This document shows, in pieces, positions 7,634 to 12,346 of a stretch of 12,346 nucleotides of DNA. Origin of the DNA: UBA9547 sp044349205 (GTDB lineage: Bacteria > Bacteroidota > Bacteroidia > Cytophagales > UBA9547). The first letter of the stretch is position 1, and each line of letters starts with the position of its first letter. The notes beneath the pieces were generated by a model. That model searched no databases, had not been told where the DNA came from, and worked only from the letters and a program-made list of their open reading frames with translations. The position numbers were made by a program, and so were the translations under genes. The DNA lies in NCBI GenBank assembly GCA_044349205.1, contig JBIKRJ010000056.1:1-12346 (forward strand), read 5' to 3'.

Positions 7634-8332
7634 TCACACGCTTTGATTGGCGATGTGTTGTAAAAACTCGCTTTTGTAAACTTCTTCTTGAAATTTGCCG
7701 AAATATTGTGAGGTCACGGTACGACTGTTTACATCGTTGATACCTCGCGAAGAAACGCACATGTGGGCGGCATCCAACACTACGGCTACGTGATCCGTTT
7801 CCAATATATTTTTCAGTTCGTTGGCGATTTGCACTGTCAAGCGTTCCTGAACTTGTGGTCTTTTGGCATAGTATTGCACTATGCGGTTTATTTTCGACAA
7901 GCCAATCACTTTACCCGAAGAAATGTAGGCACAATGTGCTTTGCCAACGATAGGTACAAAATGGTGTTCGCAGTTCGAGAAAAAGGTAATGTCTTTTTCA
8001 ACCAACATTTCGTTGTATTTGTACTTGTTGTCGAAAAGTTTGACTTTAGGTTTATTAGCGGGATTTAGACCGCTAAATATCTCTTTGACATACATTTTTG
8101 CAACCCTGTGTGGAGTTCCTTTCAAACTGTCGTCGTTTAAATCTAAGCCCAAAAGGAGCATTATCTCTTTGAAATTTTTCGATATCAGCTCGATTTTTAG
8201 TTCATCGCTCATTTCAAAAGCATCGTCTCGCAGGGGAGTGTCATAAGAAGATGAAAGGTGTTCGTCACCAATTTCATCAATCTCGAAATCAGACAGCTGC
8301 AGGGTATTCAACAAAATTTCTTTCTGTTTCAT
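7634..8332 (-). CDS. folE: GTP cyclohydrolase I
   Basis: FolE opens the imidazole ring of GTP and makes 7,8-dihydroneopterin triphosphate, the entry point to folate, biopterin and queuosine. The 232-residue protein has the zinc ligands C121 and H124 (in NCEHHF) and C192 (in AHMCVSSRG), plus the family blocks GTPHRVAKMY (72-81), GLSKINRIV (144-152) and RPQVQERLT (158-166). The N-terminal 45 residues include TPLRDDAF, typical of Bacteroidota FolE, which requires the ATG at 8332; the next Met (41) would remove it. This start overlaps the end of the PTPS/QueD gene by 44 bases, so the two are almost certainly co-transcribed and translationally coupled. FolE makes the triphosphate that the upstream gene's product uses. 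Confidence 0.97.
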   Translation of the reverse strand: MKQKEILLNTLQLSDFEIDEIGDEHLSSSYDTPLRDDAFEMSDELKIELISKNFKEIMLLLGLDLNDDSLKGTPHRVAKMYVKEIFSGLNPANKPKVKLFDNKYKYNEMLVEKDITFFSNCEHHFVPIVGKAHCAYISSGKVIGLSKINRIVQYYAKRPQVQERLTVQIANELKNILETDHVAVVLDAAHMCVSSRGINDVNSRTVTSQYFGKFQEEVYKSEFLQHIANQSV

Positions 8333-8705
8333 AAAGCCAAACTTTTATTTGGTAACGTTTGTCCAACTCATCTGAAAGTATGTTGTAGATAACTACCGCG
8401 ATATTCTCGGCTGTTGGAATAAGGTTTTTAAATTCTTGGGTATCTAAATTTAAGTTTTTGTGGTCAAATTTATGCAAGATTTTCTCATTTATAATCTTAC
8501 TCAGCACTTTCATGTCTATCACATAACCCGATATTGGGTCTATTTCTCCAGTTACTCTCACCACCAATTCATAGTTGTGGCCGTGGTAGTTAGGATTGTT
8601 ACACTTCCCAAAGAGCGCTGTATTTTCCGAATCGCTTAAAGAAGGATTGTGAAGACGGTGTGCTGCGTTGAAATGTTCTTTTCGGAATACGGATACTTTC
8701 ATCAT
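8289..8705 (-). CDS. 6-pyruvoyl-tetrahydropterin synthase / 6-carboxytetrahydropterin synthase family (PTPS/QueD)
   Basis: The 138-residue enzyme acts on the FolE product dihydroneopterin triphosphate. Zinc ligands are H16 (FNAAHRL), H41 and H43 (HGHNY). The catalytic residues are C35, with D81-H82 completing the relay, and E126 (YETERN) is the expected pterin-anchoring Glu. The stretch LFGKCNNPNYHGHNY has Cys-x5-His-Gly-His spacing and closely resembles animal PTPS (FGKCNNPNGHGHNY) rather than the Cys-x3-HGH of classic QueD. From the known COG0720 subgroup signatures I infer a PTPS (biopterin-type) activity. Automatic annotation would probably say QueD, and activity on queuosine precursors is not excluded. 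Two ATGs in tandem (8705, 8702) are possible starts, one residue apart. The last 14 codons overlap folE. Confidence 0.92.
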   Translation of the reverse strand: MMKVSVFRKEHFNAAHRLHNPSLSDSENTALFGKCNNPNYHGHNYELVVRVTGEIDPISGYVIDMKVLSKIINEKILHKFDHKNLNLDTQEFKNLIPTAENIAVVIYNILSDELDKRYQIKVWLYETERNFVEYPAAV

Positions 8706-8807
8706 TAACCTAACGCCTAATCTTGAATTTTTGTTTAATACTAGTCAAAAAAATAGAAAAGAGTCTTACGGAGTTTCTTTTATTCAATTTTCTTGACATT
8801 ACCTAAA

Positions 8808-8842
8808 AGGGGAGTAAAATATCGCTATTTAATAGGGGAGTA
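8808..8842 (+). promoter_or_regulatory. Duplicated AGGGGAGTA box upstream of the gene at 8884
   Basis: The 9-base word AGGGGAGTA occurs at 8808-8816 and again at 8834-8842, 26 bases apart start to start. The second copy lies where the -33 element of the promoter with -7 box 8855-8862 should be, and no TTTG is found there. This layout resembles an activator-dependent promoter. No regulator can be named. Confidence 0.45.
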
Positions 8843-8854
8843 GTCCAATTTGGA

Positions 8855-8862
8855 TATCTTTG
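8855..8862 (+). promoter_or_regulatory. Bacteroidota -7 box for the gene at 8884
   Basis: TATCTTTG is an exact TAnnTTTG match, 21 bases before the ATG at 8884. The expected -33 TTTG, 19 bases upstream, is absent; a copy of AGGGGAGTA overlaps that place. The same eight bases form the -7 box upstream of 11936. Confidence 0.5.
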
Positions 8863-8883
8863 CAAGAATAGGTGTATCACAAC

Positions 8884-9381
8884 ATGCGGGTATTAGTTTC
8901 TTTTTTAATCTCCTTTGGTTTTGTCTATTCTTGGGCGCAAACTCCCAAAAATATCTTGAAAAAATATCCAAAAGATGTGCAAAAAATTCTTCTGACAGAA
9001 GAAAATGTATTTCGCGGGTTGAATTTTGGCGACAGCCGGGAAACAGTCAAAAACAAGGAAAAAGCGCGCATTAGTTTTGAGTCGGATACCATGTTGATTT
9101 TTACCCTCTTTTTGGATACCGACGATTCAGCCGATTTGATTTATACTTTTGATGATGAGGGTAAAGCAGATGGTTTTTCAATCATTTTTATTTTGGCCGA
9201 CAGAGAAGAGGAACTGATGCTTCGGAAAAATCTGATGAAGTTTTACACTGAAAAATACGGCTTGTACGAGATTATAAACGAAGAGGACGAGATTTGGGAT
9301 ACTGAAAAAGGTTACAAAATTGAAATGCGTGATACCAGCGACGAAGCTGGAATGGAAATAGAAGTAGTGTACTATCGATAG
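8884..9381 (+). CDS. Small secreted protein of unknown function
   Basis: The 165-residue product starts with a signal peptide (MRVLVSFLISFGFVYSWAQ, likely cleaved after the Ala at residue 18), so it is exported, and with no further hydrophobic span it is probably periplasmic or secreted. I prefer the ATG at 8884 to a GTG at 8872, because the signal peptide begins there and the GTG adds only four residues. The mature part is acidic (many Asp/Glu, such as DTDDSAD and NEEDEIWD) and has no Cys. FRGLNFGDSRETVKN near residue 43 resembles short Bacteroidota proteins that begin with 'gl.wG.s...v', but I do not recognise a defined family. The gene stands alone: divergent from the PTPS/QueD operon and convergent with yjjG, whose stop lies only 8 bases away. 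Confidence 0.8.
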   Translation: MRVLVSFLISFGFVYSWAQTPKNILKKYPKDVQKILLTEENVFRGLNFGDSRETVKNKEKARISFESDTMLIFTLFLDTDDSADLIYTFDDEGKADGFSIIFILADREEELMLRKNLMKFYTEKYGLYEIINEEDEIWDTEKGYKIEMRDTSDEAGMEIEVVYYR

Positions 9382-9389
9382 GAAAAGGA

Positions 9390-10085
9390 TTATAAAAAAT
9401 GCCTTAATTGACTCAAATCGTAAATTTCAAAAGTGCTTTTCGCTTCGTTTGCTTGCTTTGAAGGATTGAAAAAAACTTGATCTATTCCGCAGCGCTGGGC
9501 TCCCAATACATCTGCTTCCACATCGTCGCCTATCATAAGGGCCTCATTGGTCATGCAACTGGCTTTTTGAAGCGCATACATAAACATTTCTTTTTGCGGC
9601 TTTTTGTAGCCAGAATGGCTCGGGGTTGTCACGCTTTGAAAATAGATTTCTAAACCCGTGTTTTCAATTTTTTGACGGGTGATTTCGGCAAAACCATTCG
9701 AGATAAGGTGCAGTTTAAATTTTTCTCCCAAGTATCCAAGTATTTCTAAAGATCCTGGAACAAGATGTTTTTTTGTAGGGCAAATTTCCAAATAGTGATG
9801 CGCCATGTTCTCGGCCAAACCATTGTCTTGCACGCCATTTTCTGCCAGGGCCATTTGAAATCGGTTTATCCGAAGACTTTCTTTGTCTAAAAGATCTAAA
9901 TGATATTGGTTCCAAGCCCATCGGTTGGCTTTTTCAAACGATTCGTAAAGCTTTCGAGCCGAGGGAATTCCTGCGTCGTCCATTTTCAGGAATTTGTACA
10001 GTTCAGCTATGGTTTCCTCAGAATTGCGTTCAAAATCCCAAAGCGTATGGTCAAGGTCGAAGAAAATATGCTGGTAGCTGTTCAA
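9390..10085 (-). CDS. yjjG: HAD-superfamily YjjG-type noncanonical pyrimidine nucleotidase
   Basis: The 231-residue hydrolase shows all four HAD motifs: DLDHT (D10 nucleophile, D12 acid/base), S129 in LISNG, K162 in GYKKP, and GDDVEADV (D187, D188, D192). LDHTLWDFERN at the N-terminus and the four-helix cap of about 85 residues are typical of the YjjG subfamily. In E. coli, YjjG dephosphorylates nucleoside monophosphates and helps exclude noncanonical pyrimidines. Activity on nucleotides is inferred from the family. The start is TTG at 10085, which gives exactly the usual N-terminal length; no in-frame ATG lies between it and the cap domain. It follows the ferredoxin gene by 11 bases and is probably translated from the same message. 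Confidence 0.9.
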   Translation of the reverse strand: MNSYQHIFFDLDHTLWDFERNSEETIAELYKFLKMDDAGIPSARKLYESFEKANRWAWNQYHLDLLDKESLRINRFQMALAENGVQDNGLAENMAHHYLEICPTKKHLVPGSLEILGYLGEKFKLHLISNGFAEITRQKIENTGLEIYFQSVTTPSHSGYKKPQKEMFMYALQKASCMTNEALMIGDDVEADVLGAQRCGIDQVFFNPSKQANEAKSTFEIYDLSQLRHFL

Positions 10086-10096
10086 AATTCCGAAAT

Positions 10097-10399
10097 TTAA
10101 AATTTCAGCCTCAATCTTTCTACCGGAATATTGTGTACAATGTGGCTTTCGACGATTTCTTCTACGTCGCTTTCAGTTATGTTGCCATAAAAAATGCCTT
10201 CGGGATATACCACCATTGCAGGACCAAAATCACACACATCCAAACAGCCTGCCCTTTGTGCCCTAACCGCGACGTTCAATTTGCGTTGGGCAATCGATTT
10301 TTTGAACAGTTCTACCAGTTTCATTCCGGTGCTTTCACCACAAGAGGCTTTGTCTTGACGTTGGTTTGTACAAATAAAGAGGTGTTTTTGGTATTTCAT
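10097..10399 (-). CDS. Thioredoxin-like [2Fe-2S] ferredoxin domain protein
   Basis: This 100-residue cytoplasmic protein has four cysteines arranged as C10-x9-C20 and C52-x3-C56, the cluster pattern of thioredoxin-fold [2Fe-2S] ferredoxins (COG3411-like, related to the 24-kDa NuoE fold). The second pair sits in RAGCLDVCDFGPAMVVYPEG, a characteristic block of this family. It probably carries single electrons, but the partner enzyme is not evident: no oxidoreductase lies beside it. It is enclosed by an ArsR regulator 17 bases upstream and yjjG 11 bases downstream, which suggests one operon. Confidence 0.88.
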   Translation of the reverse strand: MKYQKHLFICTNQRQDKASCGESTGMKLVELFKKSIAQRKLNVAVRAQRAGCLDVCDFGPAMVVYPEGIFYGNITESDVEEIVESHIVHNIPVERLRLKF

Positions 10400-10416
10400 A
10401 AAAAGTAAAATAGAGT

Positions 10417-10797
10417 TTAGTAATATCGGCGTTGTGTCATTTTGTAAGCAGCCAATTCGCGGTTTGTGTATAATATGTTGTAGGTTTCCAGGTCTTTTTT
10501 GATGACAATATCGCTAATGATATTTTGCAAATAACTCGATATCAATTCTTTGATTTTTGGTTTTGGGTAGTAAAAAGTCCACTGCCCTTTTTTTCTCACA
10601 TTCAATAAGCCCGAGTGTTTTAGGTAAATGAGGTGCCGTGAAGTTTTGGTTTGGGTAAAATCTAAGACCAGTTCTAAGTCCGAAATACACATTTCGCCGT
10701 TGCGCACTATCAGATTCAATATTCGCAATCGGGCTTCGTCGCCCAATGCTTTGAATAGCTGGCTGGTAAATTCAAGGTCAAACGATTCTTGTGTCAT
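10417..10797 (-). CDS. ArsR/SmtB-family winged-helix transcriptional regulator
   Basis: The 126-residue protein has an ArsR fold: FKALGDEARLRILNLI (15-30), recognition region TQTKTSRHLIYLKHSGLL (48-65) and a wing with RKKGQWTFYYP (68-78). The classic metal site ELCVCDL is replaced by EMCISDL, leaving only Cys37, so canonical arsenic- or cadmium-type sensing through a Cys pair at alpha-3 is not expected. The C-terminal tail of about 40 residues is longer than in many members and contains no Cys or His. It begins 55 bases after gluQ and is followed by the ferredoxin and yjjG genes, which it may control. No clear operator was found in the 55-base gap. Confidence 0.9.
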   Translation of the reverse strand: MTQESFDLEFTSQLFKALGDEARLRILNLIVRNGEMCISDLELVLDFTQTKTSRHLIYLKHSGLLNVRKKGQWTFYYPKPKIKELISSYLQNIISDIVIKKDLETYNILYTNRELAAYKMTQRRYY

Positions 10798-10852
10798 GGT
10801 TTGCTTTTCGATTTAACAATTTTTATTGAAAGATATTGTGTGCCAAGCATAT

Positions 10853-11758
10853 TTATGCGATTTCTTCTCCGAGCATTTTGGGATTGAATCGTTTGGCAAA
10901 ATCCCGAGCATTTGTGACGGGGTCTTTTGTCCAACCCAAACAATTCGAAAGCTGTATCCACACATCTTCAGAAGTGTAGCCCTGTTGCCGCATTTGGTGT
11001 ATGCATTGGGCATGTTCCGATTTTGATAGTTTGTTGCCGTGAATGTCTTTTAGTAAAGGGTGGTGCAGAAATTTTGTTTCAAGAAACGCATTCATACCTG
11101 TGATTTTGGCTAAATACAATTGGGCTGCTGTAGAATGGAGCAAATCTTGTCCGCGTACTATGTAATTGATTTTCATTGTAACATCGTCAATCAATGAGGT
11201 GGTTTGGTAAGACGGGACTTTGTCTTTTCGACGCACAATAAAATCGGGCATGGTTTTTCCCAAAGGTACTAGGATGGTGCCTTGTATTTGGTCTTGCAAT
11301 TCTACAACTTCCTCTTCGGATATTTTTATTCGCCAAGCTACATCGGGGCTGTCCAAGTCAAGGTTTTTATTTAGGCAAATTCGGGTGTAATGCCCGTCAG
11401 GAGTATGGTGCTGCAATTGGCTGCGTGAGCAAGCGCAGGCATATACTTTGCCCATTTCGACTAGTTTTGTCAGCAATGCATTGTAGCGTTCTATTTTGTG
11501 CTGTTGGCTATGGTGCAAATAAAAGTCTTCGGTGTTTTTTGAGCCGTTTTCATAATCAAGGCCCAAGAAAGAGAGCGTGTCGAAAATATCTTCCAGATGT
11601 TCGGTTTTGAAGTGCGCGTTGTATAGGTCGTCGATGCGCAAGGTGATGAACCCATTTTGCTGTTTGGCAATAGCCCAAGCTACAGCAAAAGACAGCACAT
11701 TTCCAAGGTGTAAGTAGCCACTGGGAGTGGGTGCAAAGCGAGTGTGAAAGATTGGCAA
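10853..11758 (-). CDS. gluQ: Glutamyl-Q tRNA(Asp) synthetase
   Basis: The 301-residue protein is a GluRS catalytic core without an anticodon-binding domain, the size of GluQ (about 300 residues) and far shorter than GluRS (about 470-500). GluQ activates glutamate and attaches it to queuosine at position 34 of tRNA(Asp). Visible motifs are FAPTPSGYLHLGN (8-20, HIGH type), LRIDDL (40-45), the zinc ligands C108, C110, Y124 and C128, and GNKLSKS (241-247, KMSKS type). The start has to be TTG at 11758: an in-frame TGA lies upstream without an ATG in between, and the HIGH motif leaves no room for a later start. AGGGGA directly precedes the TTG. Its presence indicates that the organism makes queuosine-modified tRNA. 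Confidence 0.93.
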   Translation of the reverse strand: MPIFHTRFAPTPSGYLHLGNVLSFAVAWAIAKQQNGFITLRIDDLYNAHFKTEHLEDIFDTLSFLGLDYENGSKNTEDFYLHHSQQHKIERYNALLTKLVEMGKVYACACSRSQLQHHTPDGHYTRICLNKNLDLDSPDVAWRIKISEEEVVELQDQIQGTILVPLGKTMPDFIVRRKDKVPSYQTTSLIDDVTMKINYIVRGQDLLHSTAAQLYLAKITGMNAFLETKFLHHPLLKDIHGNKLSKSEHAQCIHQMRQQGYTSEDVWIQLSNCLGWTKDPVTNARDFAKRFNPKMLGEEIA

Positions 11759-11875
11759 ATCCCCTGTTTTTTGATGTTCAGTTCAAAAAAACAAATAAAT
11801 ACCAGTAATCATAATTTTTGTTTCAAATTGACGAGTGAATCGAAAACCAAATGGTTGAATAAAACTTTATGTTTA

Positions 11876-11906
11876 TTTCGTAATCAAGCCTTGCCTCTTA
11901 TCTTTG
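11876..11906 (+). promoter_or_regulatory. Predicted promoter of the gene at 11936
   Basis: TTTC (11876-11879) is followed after exactly 19 bases by TATCTTTG (11899-11906), a perfect Bacteroidota -7 box. This is the same TTTC-N19-TAnnTTTG layout as the GSCFA promoter. Transcription would start near 11911, giving a leader of about 25 bases. The rest of the 177-base divergent gap to gluQ (11759-11935) is AT-rich and shows no other clear element. Confidence 0.6.
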
Positions 11907-11935
11907 AGTTTCTTAATCGCGAATGATTTTTGTTT

Positions 11936-12346
11936 ATGAACCGCAAATGGCTGCTTTTTCTGTGGATGTTTTTGTTCGGTTTTCGTGCTTTTTGTCAATA
12001 TGAAGAGGAGCTAGATACAACGGCTAGAATCAAAAATAAATATTGCATTGGAATTGGGGGCGGATTTGGAAATATGGTGGTACGCGACAAAGTCATTTCC
12101 ACTTTTTTGTACGCAGGCGATTTTGTGCCATTGAGTTTCCAATTTGATGTGCGTAGTGATTACAAAAAAAGCTTTTTGCATTTCGAATTTATGAACTCGC
12201 CCACTTTGCGCACCAAAATAAACGAGGGTTTCGCCTACAAAGGCGAGTTGGGCGAATTTTTTCCTAATGAAACCGACGGTTTAGATTTTAGTACCTTGAA
12301 ATCCAAAGCCTATATGCTCAACTACACACTTTTATATTTGATAAAG
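11936..12346 (+). CDS. 5' end of an exported protein, possibly outer-membrane beta-barrel
   Basis: An open frame of 137 codons runs from ATG 11936 off the right edge. It begins with a signal peptide: MNRKW, then a hydrophobic core to about residue 18, ending AFCQ near residue 20. The Cys is not in a good lipobox (R-A-F before it), so signal peptidase I cleavage is more likely. The mature part starts YEEELDTTARIKNKY, then CIGIGGGFGN and several stretches of alternating hydrophobic residues (PLSFQFDVRS, KSFLHFEFMNSP, AYMLNYTLLYLI) that look like barrel strands. I do not recognise a named family. The promoter 30 bases upstream supports the start. Confidence 0.75.
   Translation, partial: MNRKWLLFLWMFLFGFRAFCQYEEELDTTARIKNKYCIGIGGGFGNMVVRDKVISTFLYAGDFVPLSFQFDVRSDYKKSFLHFEFMNSPTLRTKINEGFAYKGELGEFFPNETDGLDFSTLKSKAYMLNYTLLYLIK

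Noticed and set aside
8706..8760. Promoter for the PTPS/QueD-folE operon
   Set aside because: The best minus-strand candidate is TATTTTTT (8755-8748) without a -33 TTTG 19 bases upstream; a promoter must exist near here, but I cannot place it.
8850..8864. Possible sigma-54 promoter (TTGG...TTTGC) before the gene at 8884
   Set aside because: The GG and GC are 8 bases apart; sigma-54 needs 10. The TATCTTTG match to the Bacteroidota -7 box explains the same bases better.
9372..9381. Palindrome CTATCGATAG at the end of the secreted-protein gene as a terminator
   Set aside because: It has no loop and is not followed by a T-run; it is a short chance palindrome within codons.
10828..10848. Sigma-54-like TTGGCAC and a TATCTTTC -7-like box before the ArsR gene
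   Set aside because: The -12 half does not match (ATCT in place of TTGC), and no TTTG lies 19 bases before TATCTTTC. Neither is convincing, so I call no promoter here.
11744..11926. 60-codon plus-strand ORF in the gap upstream of 11936
   Set aside because: It starts inside gluQ on the opposite strand, shows no recognisable domain, and its end overlaps the promoter of the next gene.
1..12346. CRISPR array, transposon, prophage, toxin-antitoxin or defence island
   Set aside because: No regularly spaced repeats beyond the adhesin units, no transposase, integrase, nuclease or toxin-like ORF, and no tRNA or attachment-site duplication were seen.

Overview
The window looks like a chromosomal stretch from a member of the Bacteroidota with a type IX secretion system (T9SS). 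The reasons are a C-terminal T9SS type B (gliding-motility-associated) sorting domain, a PorP/SprF-family outer-membrane protein, an OmpA/PorE-like periplasmic protein, Bacteroidota-style promoters (about TTTG-N19-TAnnTTTG), a GSCFA-domain protein and a ClpC with an IGF ClpP-docking loop. The DNA is moderately AT-rich. No rRNA, tRNA, CRISPR array, insertion sequence or phage gene is visible.

Layout: (1) Positions 1-3915, plus strand, are a T9SS cell-surface operon. It holds the 3' end of a repeat-containing secreted protein, a PorP/SprF protein that starts at the base after the previous stop codon, and an 800-residue protein made of PD40 propeller, two PKD, a SPOR-like, a carboxypeptidase-regulatory-like and an OmpA domain. 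It ends in a terminator that also serves the convergent clpC. (2) Positions 3947-8705, minus strand, read in order of transcription: a PTPS/QueD-family enzyme, folE (overlapping it by 44 bases), a GSCFA protein and clpC. The GSCFA gene and clpC each appear to have their own promoter. (3) Positions 8884-9381, plus strand: a small secreted protein of unknown function behind a promoter with a duplicated AGGGGAGTA box. (4) Positions 9390-11758, minus strand: gluQ, an ArsR-type regulator, a small [2Fe-2S] ferredoxin and a YjjG-type nucleotidase, closely spaced. (5) Positions 11936-12346, plus strand: the 5' end of another exported protein.

How the genes fit together: the first operon pairs a type B T9SS cargo with its likely outer-membrane partner and a peptidoglycan-anchored periplasmic component. 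FolE and the PTPS/QueD enzyme carry out consecutive steps from GTP to a pterin. The active-site spacing Cys-x5-His-Gly-His favours a PTPS (biopterin-type) over a classic QueD activity, although gluQ in the same window shows that the cell probably makes queuosine. Three genes (PorP/SprF, yjjG, gluQ) must start at TTG.

I see no clearly new multi-gene system. The points most worth following are the domain order of the OmpA protein, the PTPS/folE overlap and motif, the ArsR-ferredoxin-nucleotidase cluster, and the regulatory elements upstream of clpC and of the gene at 8884.
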